The notes beneath the pieces were generated by a model. It made no database searches, was not told the origin of the DNA, and was given only the letters and a program-made list of their open reading frames with translations. From an uncultured Campylobacteraceae bacterium (GTDB lineage Bacteria > Campylobacterota > Campylobacteria > Campylobacterales > Arcobacteraceae), in the NCBI GenBank assembly GCA_913057765.1, contig CAJXPH010000042.1, positions 1 through 15,127 on the forward strand: a stretch of DNA of 15,127 nt, read 5' to 3'. Positions 7,136 to 14,664 of the stretch are shown here, piece by piece. How positions within the stretch are numbered: position 1 is the stretch's first letter; the number at the start of each line of letters is the position of its first letter. Both the position numbers and the translations under genes were made by a program.

Positions 7136-7171
7136 AAATAAGAAGGATTTATTCCTTCTTATTTTATTTTT
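7136..7171. terminator. Bidirectional intrinsic terminator between convergent genes
   Basis: A 12-bp perfect stem (7136-7147 AAATAAGAAGGA with 7153-7164) and a five-base loop TTTAT. On the plus strand it is followed by a T-rich run (ATTTTATTTTTT) just after the glycosyltransferase stop. On the minus strand it follows the methyltransferase stop, overlapping it, and is followed by TTTTTAT. It serves both convergent genes. Confidence 0.85.
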
Positions 7172-7952
7172 TCCAAGAAATAACAGCCCATTTAACATAA
7201 TCAATAAATACTTCTGCCTCTTTTATTTTTTCATCATAATATTTTATCAATCTTTGTTCTTCAATTTTAGTAATATCACCAATACTCCAAGAAACTGATT
7301 TAATAAAATCTTCTTGTGAAGTATAAATTGTACTTCGACCTTCACTTCTAACAAAGTTTACAGAAGCATTTATCCCCATTGAATATAGAATATTTACCAC
7401 GTAAATATAATCAGGTTTTTTTATAATTTCTCTTTGCATTGCATTTAAAATATCATCTGAAAGAAATGAACCACCAACTTTATAAGATAAGTAAACTCTT
7501 TTTTTAGATTGATTATCTAATTTTGTTAAAGCATCTTTCATATCAAGAACTTCCATAGAGCGTGAAGCAATAACAATATCACATTTAGAAACTTCTTCCC
7601 AAGAGTCATACCATGATTTATTTATAGTTTTAATATTATCAATATTTTTATCTTTAGCATTTTGTTTTAAAATATCAAGCATTCCAGAAGAATAATCTAA
7701 AGAATTTACTTCTTTTAATTTTCTCGCTAATTTTAAAGATAAATTTCCAACACCACAACCTACATCTAATAGACTTTCACAATCTGATGTATCTACTATA
7801 GATAAAAACTCATCATTATATATTGAGTTATGAACTTTTTTATTCATAGACGGTGCTTTTTTATCCCAAGCTTCTTGAGACTTCATTTTAAAAGTTGAAT
7901 CTTGTTTTTGTTTTATATAAAGTTTATTAAAATCTATATCTGAGAAATTCAT
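7164..7952 (-). CDS. Class I SAM-dependent methyltransferase
   Basis: A 262-residue cytoplasmic methyltransferase. Motif I is LLDVGCGVGN at 61-70, which binds the SAM methionine part; the acidic end of the second strand is Asp86 in SLDYSSGML, which holds the ribose. The post-II region is KCDIVIASRSMEVLDM (about 123-138), where an Arg-Ser replaces the more common N/D-PPY-type residues, so it is not an N6-adenine or glutamine methylase. The first 50 residues are Lys-rich with EAWDKKAPSMNKKVH, resembling methyltransferases that act on small molecules or cofactors. The substrate is not known. It starts one base after the folA stop with only a weak AAAGA before the ATG, so it is probably translated by coupling. 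It is the last gene of the recQ-thyA-folA cluster and ends at the shared terminator. Confidence 0.85.
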   Translation of the reverse strand: MNFSDIDFNKLYIKQKQDSTFKMKSQEAWDKKAPSMNKKVHNSIYNDEFLSIVDTSDCESLLDVGCGVGNLSLKLARKLKEVNSLDYSSGMLDILKQNAKDKNIDNIKTINKSWYDSWEEVSKCDIVIASRSMEVLDMKDALTKLDNQSKKRVYLSYKVGGSFLSDDILNAMQREIIKKPDYIYVVNILYSMGINASVNFVRSEGRSTIYTSQEDFIKSVSWSIGDITKIEEQRLIKYYDEKIKEAEVFIDYVKWAVISWKK

Positions 7953-7953
7953 A

Positions 7954-8457
7954 TTAATCTTTTTTTACCCACACTTTAAATTTCCAAGCAGGACTTACAA
8001 TTTCAGCATTATTGGTTATTGCTTCATAATCTTTTTGCTCTGCTAAATCCCAAGAAGAAAAATCTATTTCTTTTAAAAATGCATCAGCCTCGCCCTCATA
8101 ATCTACTTCACTTAAATACATTTTATCAACATAAGGAAATAGTGTTGCATAAATATTAGCTCCGCCAATTATAAAAAGTTCTTCTTCTCCCCTTTCTCTT
8201 GCAAAATCAAACGCTTTTTGAACATTATCAAAAGAATAAACACCTTCATGTTCAAATCCAGCGCTAGATAAAACTAGTGAAGTTCTATTAGGAAGAGGTT
8301 TTCCAATAGATTGAAAAGTTTTCCTTCCCATTAAAATATGATGACCTGAAGTTATAGTTTTAAAATTTTTAAAATCTTCAGAAATATGCCATAACATTTG
8401 ATTATTTAAACCGATTTCCCAGTTTTTACCGTATGCTACTATCATTGAAATTTTCAT
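7954..8457 (-). CDS. folA: Dihydrofolate reductase
   Basis: A 167-residue FolA that reduces dihydrofolate to tetrahydrofolate with NADPH in the cytoplasm. Visible marks are ISMIVAYGKNWEIGLNNQMLW, the Met20-loop region with Trp23, the catalytic acid Asp28 in HISEDF (Asp27 in E. coli), the NADPH-binding GRKTFQSIGKPLPNR (about 44-58) with its conserved Arg, and IIGGANIYATLFPYVD (96-111) carrying the Gly-Gly pair. The length fits chromosomal FolA (about 160). The ATG has AAAAGG at good spacing, and the gene lies 13 nt after thyA, the enzyme that makes its substrate. Nothing in the sequence points to a trimethoprim-resistant plasmid type, and base use matches the neighbours. Confidence 0.96.
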   Translation of the reverse strand: MKISMIVAYGKNWEIGLNNQMLWHISEDFKNFKTITSGHHILMGRKTFQSIGKPLPNRTSLVLSSAGFEHEGVYSFDNVQKAFDFARERGEEELFIIGGANIYATLFPYVDKMYLSEVDYEGEADAFLKEIDFSSWDLAEQKDYEAITNNAEIVSPAWKFKVWVKKD

Positions 8458-8470
8458 TATACTACCTTTT

Positions 8471-9334
8471 CTATACTGCCATTTTAGCTTTTATTGATTC
8501 ATGTGATTCATATCCAACTAATTCAAAGTCTTCCATTTTAAAATCTTCTATATTTTTAATATCTGGATTAATTTTCATAGTTGGTTTGGCAAATGGTTCA
8601 CGTGAAAGTTGTAAATTAACTTGGGTCAAGTGATTAGAATAAATATGTGCATCTCCAAATGTATGAACAAAATCGCCAACTTCTAAATCACAAACTTGTG
8701 CAATCATCATAGTAAGTAATGCATATGAAGCAATATTAAATGGTACTCCTAAAAATACATCAGCACTTCTTTGATACAACTGACAAGATAGTTTTCCATC
8801 AGCTACATAAAATTGGAAGAAAGTATGACATGGAGGTAAAGCCATTTTTTCTAACTCTCCTACATTCCAAGCAGAAAGAATCATTCTTCTTGAATCTGGA
8901 TTAGTTTTTATCTGATTAATTAATTCACTTAATTGATCAATTGACTTCCCATCAATACCTTGCCATGATCTCCACTGAGCTCCATAAACAGGTCCTAATT
9001 CTTTTATAGTGTCAGTATTAACGTAACCTAGGTCTTTCCCTTGGGCATCTGCATTTGCAGTCCATACTGTTTTTTTACCTATTAAGTTTTCACGCTTTTC
9101 ACTGTAATTAATTTCAGCGAGCCTTCTCTCATCTGTACTACCTTCAATAAACCATAACAGCTCAGAGATAATTGCTTTTAAGAAAGTTTTTTTCGTAGTT
9201 ACTAAAGGAAAGCCTTCACTTAAATCAAATCTCATTTGATAACCAAAAACTGATGTTGTTCCAGTTCCTGTTCTATCTTCTTTTTTAACACCTTTTTCTA
9301 AAATATGGTCTAATAAATCTAAATATTGTTTCAA
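8471..9334 (-). CDS. thyA: Thymidylate synthase ThyA
   Basis: A 287-residue ThyA that methylates dUMP to dTMP using methylene-THF, releasing DHF for the folA product. All key parts are present: KKEDRTGTGTTSVFGYQMRF (17-36) with phosphate-binding Arg21, ELLWFIEGSTDE (59-70), the catalytic Cys169 in LPPCHTFFQFYV, CQLYQRSADVFLGVPFNIASY (184-204) and FGDAHIYSNH (226-235). E. coli ThyA has 264 residues; the additional residues lie mostly in the 72-105 segment, as in the longer Lactobacillus type. The start is TTG at 9332-9334, sharing two bases with the recQ stop (TTGA), with AAGGA six bases upstream (9341-9345). The resulting MKQYLDLLDH is the normal ThyA N-terminus. The stop is TAG. Confidence 0.97.
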   Translation of the reverse strand: MKQYLDLLDHILEKGVKKEDRTGTGTTSVFGYQMRFDLSEGFPLVTTKKTFLKAIISELLWFIEGSTDERRLAEINYSEKRENLIGKKTVWTANADAQGKDLGYVNTDTIKELGPVYGAQWRSWQGIDGKSIDQLSELINQIKTNPDSRRMILSAWNVGELEKMALPPCHTFFQFYVADGKLSCQLYQRSADVFLGVPFNIASYALLTMMIAQVCDLEVGDFVHTFGDAHIYSNHLTQVNLQLSREPFAKPTMKINPDIKNIEDFKMEDFELVGYESHESIKAKMAV

Positions 9335-11439
9335 TTGTTTTCCTTCTTCATATACTCATATAAATACAAATATTGTCTTAATTCTTTTAAGCTTTCGTAC
9401 TCTAAACCTTGTTCAATCCATTGCTTGATTTCATGGGGTATTTTTAAAGGTTCTAAAAGTTCTTCTTTTTTTACTTTTGATATTTTACCATGTTCAAATA
9501 AAAGTGAGATATGAGAAAGAATAGAAGTGATTCCTAAATCTCTTATTTGAGAAATCTCTTCTAATGATTTCTCCTCCTCTACTAATTCTAAAGTTTGTTC
9601 ATATGTTTTTGTTAATTTCTTTAAAGGAGCTCTATCTTCTAATTTTTCTTTATGTTCTTCTTTTACAGTTTTACATAATTCTAAAAAATCATTTCCATAT
9701 TTTTCAAATCTAACTTTTCCAACACCATTAATATCTAAAAATTCTTTTTTTGTTGTAGGAAGTTTAGAAGAAACTTCTTTTAAAGTCTTATCACCAAAAA
9801 TTACATATGCTGGAACTTCATGCTCAAGTGCAATTTTTCTTCTCAAAGATTTGAACTCTTCAAACAATTTCTCATCAATAGTTAATTCAACTTCTTCTTG
9901 TTCTTGTTTTATTAATAGTCCTAATTTATCACTATCAATTAAAACTTTTTCATTTCCTTTTAAAATATCCATACCAAAAATTGTAATTTTTAAAGCTCTA
10001 AATTCTCCAAGAGTAATTGCTCTGTCATCAATTAATCTATCACAAATTGCTACCCATTCATTTTTAGATTTTTCATGTCCAATATTATAAACACTTAGAT
10101 TATCATGACCAAACTCTAAAATCTTTTGATTTTTTGAACCTCTTAGAACATCGATTATATAATTTATTCCAAATCTTTGTTCTGTCCTATAGATAGCAGA
10201 CAATAGTTTTTGGGCATCAACACTTACATCAACTTGTGCAACTTCACCTTTAGTACAATTATCACATATAGTTTTACACTCATCAATTTCATCTTCAAAA
10301 TATGAAGCAATAATTCTATGTCTACAATTATTTGAAACACAATATCTATACATAAACTCTAACTTATCAAGTCCAGTTTGTTTATAGGCATTATCAATTG
10401 CTTCTTCTATTTGGATTTTTCTTTTTACCTCATCAGCTTTTGAATATAATAAATACGTATACGATATTTCGCCATCACGTCCAGCTCGCCCTATTTCTTG
10501 ATAATAATTCTCTAAAGTTTTAGGCAATGAAGTATGAATTACAAATCGGATATTTGATTTATCAATTCCCATACCAAAAGCAATAGTAGCAACTACTATA
10601 TCAATTTTTTCATATACGAAATCATCAAATACTTCATTTTTAATTTCAGCACTTAATCCAGCATGATATGCCTTTGCACTATAGTTTTCATCCCTTAAAA
10701 ACTTTGCTATAGATTCAGTTTCTTTTCTTGTAAAAGTATAAATAATCCCACAAAGACCTCTATGTGCTTTCAAAAAATTTAATATTTGTTTTTTACCATT
10801 AGATATTCTAGGCTCAACTTTTATATCAAGATTATCTCTTTTTGTTTTAGCTCTAAAATGTTTTGGGTTTTCTAATTTTAAAGATGCTGAAATATCAGCT
10901 TCTACTTTTTTTGTAGCAGTGGCTGTAAATGCAGCAATTGCAGTATTTGGAAAAAATTGTTTTAATCTATCTAAGTTTCTATACTCAGCTCTAAATTCAT
11001 GTCCCCAAGCAGATACACAATGAGCTTCATCTATTACAAAATAGTTAATATCTATTCTTTGGAGAACTCCTACAAAATCATTTGAAGTAAATCTTTCAGG
11101 GGCTACATAAATAAATTTTAATTCACCTTTTAATAACTCTTGTAAAGTTCTACTATTTTCATCATTTGATTGTAAAGAGCTTATCATTGAAGCTTTAATA
11201 TCTAAATCATTTAAAGCTTTTATTTGATCTTGCATAAGAGCAATTAAAGGAGAGATTACAACTGTAACTCCATCCATTAATAAAGCAGGTAATTGATAAC
11301 AAAGTGATTTTCCACCACCAGTAGGTAATATTGTTAATACATCTTGTTTATTTAAAATTGAATCAACTACGTCCTCTTGAAAACTTCTGAAGTTTTCATG
11401 TCCAAATATATCTTTTAGTATTTCATGTTTTTTATTCAT
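9331..11439 (-). CDS. recQ: ATP-dependent DNA helicase RecQ
   Basis: A 702-residue 3'-5' SF2 DNA helicase for recombination and fork repair. Order of parts: helicase core with Walker A TGGGKS at 40-45, DEAH box at 137-140 followed by the aromatic-rich loop SAWGHEFR, motif III TATAT at 172-176 and motif VI QEIGRAGRDG at 314-323; zinc site Cys372, Cys388, Cys392, Cys395; RQC winged helix at about 400-510; HRDC at about 522-598. A further 100 residues (603-702) follow, including LEEISQIRDLGITSILSHI, which looks like the extra C-terminal helix-turn-helix region of some bacterial RecQ proteins. E. coli RecQ is about 610 residues. The ATG at 11437-11439 lacks a clear ribosome binding site; a GATAAT at 11448-11453 would give an almost leaderless message. 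It is the first gene of the cluster and overlaps thyA by two bases. Confidence 0.97.
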   Translation of the reverse strand: MNKKHEILKDIFGHENFRSFQEDVVDSILNKQDVLTILPTGGGKSLCYQLPALLMDGVTVVISPLIALMQDQIKALNDLDIKASMISSLQSNDENSRTLQELLKGELKFIYVAPERFTSNDFVGVLQRIDINYFVIDEAHCVSAWGHEFRAEYRNLDRLKQFFPNTAIAAFTATATKKVEADISASLKLENPKHFRAKTKRDNLDIKVEPRISNGKKQILNFLKAHRGLCGIIYTFTRKETESIAKFLRDENYSAKAYHAGLSAEIKNEVFDDFVYEKIDIVVATIAFGMGIDKSNIRFVIHTSLPKTLENYYQEIGRAGRDGEISYTYLLYSKADEVKRKIQIEEAIDNAYKQTGLDKLEFMYRYCVSNNCRHRIIASYFEDEIDECKTICDNCTKGEVAQVDVSVDAQKLLSAIYRTEQRFGINYIIDVLRGSKNQKILEFGHDNLSVYNIGHEKSKNEWVAICDRLIDDRAITLGEFRALKITIFGMDILKGNEKVLIDSDKLGLLIKQEQEEVELTIDEKLFEEFKSLRRKIALEHEVPAYVIFGDKTLKEVSSKLPTTKKEFLDINGVGKVRFEKYGNDFLELCKTVKEEHKEKLEDRAPLKKLTKTYEQTLELVEEEKSLEEISQIRDLGITSILSHISLLFEHGKISKVKKEELLEPLKIPHEIKQWIEQGLEYESLKELRQYLYLYEYMKKENN

Positions 11440-11498
11440 TATGAGATATTATCATAGTTTGAGTTAAAGATAAAAAATTACTAATATAAAAAATACTC

Positions 11499-12383
11499 TT
11501 AATCTTTATTTTTTAAAGACTTAATATGTTTACTAGGAGATTGACCAAAATAACTCGTATATTCTCTACTAAATTGTGAGCTACTTTGATAACCAATGTA
11601 GAAAGCTGTACCTTCAATATCCATGTTTTCTAAGCTCATTAAACGTTGTGCTTCTTGCAACTTAATCTTTTTAGAATATTGTAAAGGACTCATCCCTGTT
11701 ATAATTTTAAAATGTTTATAAAATGAAGGAAGACTCATATTTACCAATTTTGCAATTTCCTCAATTAAAAAAGTATCATACAAGTTTTTATTTATATATG
11801 AAATTGCTTTCGAAATTTTATATGAATTACTTTCAACAAATGCTAACTGTAACAACTCTATATTTTGATTTGATATTAATAACCTATATAGAATCTCCTT
11901 AAGATACATTTTTGATAAAATATTTATATCTTCTGGTTTTTTAATTAATTTAACTACCCGTAAAATAACATCCTTTAAATCATCTGTTAGGGGATACTTA
12001 GAGGCAGAGAAACTTGTTGAATCTTGTTTTTTTAAATTTAAAGAAAACTCTTCAATTACTTCAAAAATTTGCTCTAAAGAAAATACGATTCGGATGGATA
12101 AAAAGGGCTTTTCTTTAGATGCTTGTACAATTTTTCCTGATACAGGTAAATATGTAGAAGAAATAAAATAAGAAGATTCGTCATATTCAAAAGTTTTATC
12201 TCCAATAATAACTACTTTTGAACCTTGTAATATTATAAATAAAGAGGGTTCGTAAACACTATGTAGTAACTTTTCTTTATTTGAAGATTTAAAAAACTTG
12301 ATAAAAGGGATTAAAGTATCATTCATCCCTTCATTAAGAGGTATCTTTTCTAACATTTCTTTTACTTCTAATAAATCATTCAT
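11499..12383 (-). CDS. AraC-family regulator with AraC_N domain (YqhC-like)
   Basis: A 294-residue transcription regulator. The N-terminal 15-165 region fits the AraC_N cupin-like effector domain: LLHSVYEPSLFIILQGSKVV (39-58), FEYDESSYFISSTYLPVSG (65-83) and IVQASKEKPFLSIRI (85-99) carry the family's conserved YEPSL, QG-K and LPV/AS--PFL features. The C-terminus has both AraC helix-turn-helix units, IEEIAKLVNMSLPSFYKHFK at 207-226 and the second at about 254-280 with YIGYQSSSQFSREY and FGQSP. Relatives such as E. coli YqhC sense reactive aldehydes and switch on oxidoreductase genes. It lies 27 nt after the SDR gene on the same strand, probably as one operon, so it may control its own transcript. 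The inducer is unknown. Confidence 0.9.
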   Translation of the reverse strand: MNDLLEVKEMLEKIPLNEGMNDTLIPFIKFFKSSNKEKLLHSVYEPSLFIILQGSKVVIIGDKTFEYDESSYFISSTYLPVSGKIVQASKEKPFLSIRIVFSLEQIFEVIEEFSLNLKKQDSTSFSASKYPLTDDLKDVILRVVKLIKKPEDINILSKMYLKEILYRLLISNQNIELLQLAFVESNSYKISKAISYINKNLYDTFLIEEIAKLVNMSLPSFYKHFKIITGMSPLQYSKKIKLQEAQRLMSLENMDIEGTAFYIGYQSSSQFSREYTSYFGQSPSKHIKSLKNKD

Positions 12384-12410
12384 TTTCTAAACTCTCTATA
12401 TATTTATTTT

Positions 12411-13154
12411 TTAAATAAATCCACCATTTACTTTTATAGTCTGGCCTGTAATCCAATGAGATTTATTACTAATTAAAAGTTCAATTACATCTGCAATATC
12501 ACCCGTTTCTCCTAATCTATTAAAGGCATTCATTTTACTCATTGATTCTATTTGTTCTAAAGATTTTTCATGCAAAAATAATTCTGTTTTAACAGAACCA
12601 GGAGCTATTGCATTAATGGTTATCCCTTTTATCCCAAACTCTTTAGCTAATTGGCGAGTTAATTGGTCGACAGCACCTTTAGAAGCTGCATATACACTAT
12701 AGGCAGGGAACATAACACCGGTTACTGATGTAGAAAAGTTAATAATTCTTCCATTTTCTTCCATTTTTTCCATTGCTTGTTGACAAGAGAAATAAGTTCC
12801 TTTAACATTAATTGAAAAGTGTTTGTCAAACTCTTCTTCTGTAACATCTAATATAGTATTATTTGACATAATACCAGCATTATTAATAAGAATATCTACT
12901 TTTCCACAAATTCTAATTGTTTCATCAAACAATTTTTCTAAATCTATAATTTTACTAATATCAGCTTGAATTGCTATTGCTTTACCACCATTGTTAGTAA
13001 TATTTTTTACTACTTTTTGGGCTTCTTCCTTATTAGTACGATAATTTATAATTGTAAATATACCTAATTTAGATAATTGCTCTGCAATTTTTTGTCCAAT
13101 ACCTCTTGAAGCCCCAGTAATTATTGCTACTTTTTGTTCTGTATCATTATTCAT
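12411..13154 (-). CDS. SDR-family NAD(P)-dependent oxidoreductase
   Basis: A 247-residue classical short-chain dehydrogenase/reductase. The dinucleotide motif is TGASRGIG at 13-20, NNAG is at 91-94 and the active-site pair is Tyr155/Lys159 in YAASKG; the C-terminus ends ITGQTIKVNGGFI as in FabG-like members. Arg39 in NYRT after the second strand suggests NADP(H) preference. In the position of the catalytic Ser (13 before Tyr) there is Thr142, flanked by Ser141 and Ser143 in FSTSV, a pattern seen in some SDRs. The start is ATG at 13152-13154 with AAGGA eight bases upstream (13163-13167); an upstream TTG at 13173-13175 would place that binding site inside the coding region and is rejected. The substrate is unknown; the AraC partner suggests aldehyde or ketone reduction. 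Confidence 0.9.
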   Translation of the reverse strand: MNNDTEQKVAIITGASRGIGQKIAEQLSKLGIFTIINYRTNKEEAQKVVKNITNNGGKAIAIQADISKIIDLEKLFDETIRICGKVDILINNAGIMSNNTILDVTEEEFDKHFSINVKGTYFSCQQAMEKMEENGRIINFSTSVTGVMFPAYSVYAASKGAVDQLTRQLAKEFGIKGITINAIAPGSVKTELFLHEKSLEQIESMSKMNAFNRLGETGDIADVIELLISNKSHWITGQTIKVNGGFI

Positions 13155-13196
13155 TATATATTTCCTTCTGCACAAATTAAAATTTGATTTAAAGTA

Positions 13197-13226
13197 ATTA
13201 TATAATCATATGAAGATTAATAGTCA
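13197..13226 (-). promoter_or_regulatory. Probable promoter of the SDR-AraC operon
   Basis: TATAAT at 13197-13202 on the minus strand, with TGACTA at 13221-13226 as a weak -35 at an 18-nt spacing. The start would fall near 13190, about 35 nt before the ATG. The surrounding 100-nt gap is very AT-rich and is the likely site for the AraC-family regulator, though no clear direct repeat was found. Confidence 0.4.
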
Positions 13227-13276
13227 TTAATTAATATTTTATTTATGCCTAATTCTATATTTTATATTCAAATTTC

Positions 13277-14206
13277 TTAATTTCTTAGAAAATCTTTTAT
13301 ATTTTGAGCAACTGAATTTATAAGTCTGGTTCTAGCTTCAATTGATGCCCACCCAATATGTGGAGTTAAAAGTAATTGCTCTTTATTTTTTACTTTTAAT
13401 AATGGATTTGATTCTTCAATTGGTTCTTTTGCAACTACATCAATTCCACAATAAATTTCTTTTTCATCAATAACTTTTGCCAAGTCTTCTTCATTTATGA
13501 TTCCACCACGACCAAGATTTAATAGAATTGCGCCATCTTTCATTTTTGTCATATTTTTATAATTTAATAGATTTTCAGTATTTTCATTTAATGGACAGTG
13601 AATACTTATAATATCACTAGTTTTGAGAAGCTCATCTAATTCAACTCTTTTATAAGATGAATTATTGTTTTTTCCACTTGTTGAATAGTAAACTACTTCA
13701 CAATCAAAAGCGTCTGCTTTTTTAGCAAAATTTGATCCAATATCACCAAGTCCAACTACTCCAACTCTTTTACCATCAAGTTCATAAAATGGTTTATCAA
13801 TATGTGTAAAGATTGCTGACTTTTGCCAATTACCTTCATCTACATAATTTTTATAATAATTTAGTTTTTCTACAAAATGAAAAATCATTGCAAAAGAAAG
13901 TTGAGCGACACTTGAACTAGAGTATCCTGCTACATTTTTAACTTCAATGTTTTTTTCTTTTGAAGCTTCTAAATCTACATTATTCATTCCCGTGGCAGTG
14001 ATACAAATAAGTTTTAAATTTGAATTGTCCATAACTTCTCTTGAAACTACAACTTTATTTGTAATTACAATATCTGCATCTTTTACTCTGGCCTTAGTTT
14101 GATTTTCAAATGTAACATCATAAGAAGTCACATCTCCTAATTCTTTAAAAATATCAACATCAATATCAAAACCTAATGTTGATCTATCCAAAATTACAAT
14201 TTTCAT
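13277..14206 (-). CDS. D-2-hydroxyacid dehydrogenase (glycerate dehydrogenase-like)
   Basis: A 309-residue enzyme of the D-isomer 2-hydroxyacid dehydrogenase family, which interconverts 2-oxoacids and D-2-hydroxyacids (for example hydroxypyruvate and D-glycerate). The nucleotide motif is GVVGLGDIG at 149-157. The catalytic triad is Arg233 in LNLGRGG, Glu261 in DVVAKEP and His283 in LLTPHIGWAS; substrate-loop residues are ICITATGMNNVDLE (67-80) and NVAGYSSSSVAQ (91-102). After the second strand the sequence reads VVYYSTSGK instead of the Asp that usually gives NAD preference, so NADP use is possible. The ATG has AAAGG about six bases upstream. The gene seems to be transcribed alone; the SDR gene follows after about 120 nt. 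Confidence 0.92.
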   Translation of the reverse strand: MKIVILDRSTLGFDIDVDIFKELGDVTSYDVTFENQTKARVKDADIVITNKVVVSREVMDNSNLKLICITATGMNNVDLEASKEKNIEVKNVAGYSSSSVAQLSFAMIFHFVEKLNYYKNYVDEGNWQKSAIFTHIDKPFYELDGKRVGVVGLGDIGSNFAKKADAFDCEVVYYSTSGKNNNSSYKRVELDELLKTSDIISIHCPLNENTENLLNYKNMTKMKDGAILLNLGRGGIINEEDLAKVIDEKEIYCGIDVVAKEPIEESNPLLKVKNKEQLLLTPHIGWASIEARTRLINSVAQNIKDFLRN

Positions 14207-14494
14207 TTTTTACCTTTATTTCATATTTAGTTATTCTTATACTACTTACGTGCTGTAAATTCTAGATAATTAGAAATATACTAAAATAATAACATTAAAA
14301 GTGATAAGAAATTTATAATTAAACAAATTAAAAAGAGTATATAATCATATCTTTATTCTATAGTAATAATTTAGAAGTAGTTGTACAAAAAAGTAGTAAT
14401 AGTATGGGGTTTTGTTAAATAGCTTCGTATTTAGTTTTTTCGATTAACACACTAGATTAAAGCTATTAACTTTTTATATCTTAATTAATAAATC
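14207..14494. other. AT-rich non-coding stretch
   Basis: No reading frame of useful length was found on either strand between the dehydrogenase start and the micropeptide stop. It holds the leader of the dehydrogenase gene (a TATAAG near 14237-14242 on the minus strand is a possible -10), a small palindrome TTACGTGCTGTAA at 14246-14258, and an imperfect inverted repeat at 14414-14470 described separately. The frames after the micropeptide stop show no remnant of a transporter or other gene. Confidence 0.6.
14414..14470. repeat. 57-nt inverted repeat downstream of the micropeptide
   Basis: GTTAAATAGCTT (14414-14425) pairs with AAGCTATTAAC (14460-14470): 11 pairs with one unpaired A and a 34-nt loop. 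On the plus strand it is followed by CTTTTTATATCTT, on the minus strand by ACAAAACCCC. It starts 25 nt after the micropeptide stop, so it may end or protect that transcript, but the minus strand lacks the expected T-run. Its function is uncertain. Confidence 0.4.
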
Positions 14495-14587
14495 TTAAGA
14501 ATAAAATATTGAACCTGGAGTATACATCATTACTAATAAAGTTGCCATAGAAAAACCAAAAATTACAATTCCAATAATCTTTTTCAT
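14495..14587 (-). CDS. 30-residue single-span membrane peptide (unrecognised)
   Basis: An ATG at 14585-14587 on the minus strand opens 30 codons ending in TAA at 14495-14497. AAGGA (14594-14598) is six bases upstream, an excellent ribosome binding site. The peptide begins MKKIIGIVIFGF; residues 4-21 are hydrophobic, two Lys precede them and the polar tail is YTPGSIFYS, so a single membrane span with the tail outside is likely; an uncleaved signal-like anchor is another reading. An in-frame TGA lies within the operator upstream, so no longer form exists. The gene is the first and only one after a strong promoter with three TetR-type operators. I recognise no family. It could also be the remnant of a lost efflux gene's signal sequence, but an intact start, stop and control region argue for a real small protein. 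Confidence 0.65.
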   Translation of the reverse strand: MKKIIGIVIFGFSMATLLVMMYTPGSIFYS

Positions 14588-14606
14588 TTTAAATCCTTTT
14601 ATTTTC

Positions 14607-14622
14607 TTGACTAATCAGTCAA
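14607..14622. promoter_or_regulatory. TetR-type operator 1 (in the leader)
   Basis: TTGACTAATCAGTCAA, a 16-bp palindrome with perfect six-base arms. It lies in the untranslated leader of the micropeptide gene, about 20 bases before its ATG. It has the same sequence as operator 3 read on the other strand. Confidence 0.75.
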
Positions 14623-14644
14623 CTTTTTGAGACGAAAGAAGATC

Positions 14645-14660
14645 TTGACTGATTGGTCAA
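14645..14660. promoter_or_regulatory. TetR-type operator 2 (at the start point)
   Basis: TTGACTGATTGGTCAA, one base different from operator 3 (GG for AG in the right arm). It covers the expected transcription start near 14658, so binding here should block transcription initiation. Confidence 0.78.
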
Positions 14661-14664
14661 ATGA

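Noticed and set aside
8433..8633. Plus-strand 66-codon frame across the thyA-folA junction
   Set aside because: It is antisense to two conserved enzymes and their junction and lacks support for translation.
13155..13175. Longer SDR start at TTG giving MCRRKYI before the chosen Met
   Set aside because: The AAGGA ribosome binding site for the ATG at 13152-13154 lies inside this extension, and SDR proteins start shortly before the TGASRGIG motif.
14246..14258. TTACGTGCTGTAA palindrome upstream of the dehydrogenase gene
   Set aside because: Only four-base arms in AT-rich DNA; chance is a sufficient explanation and no second copy was found.
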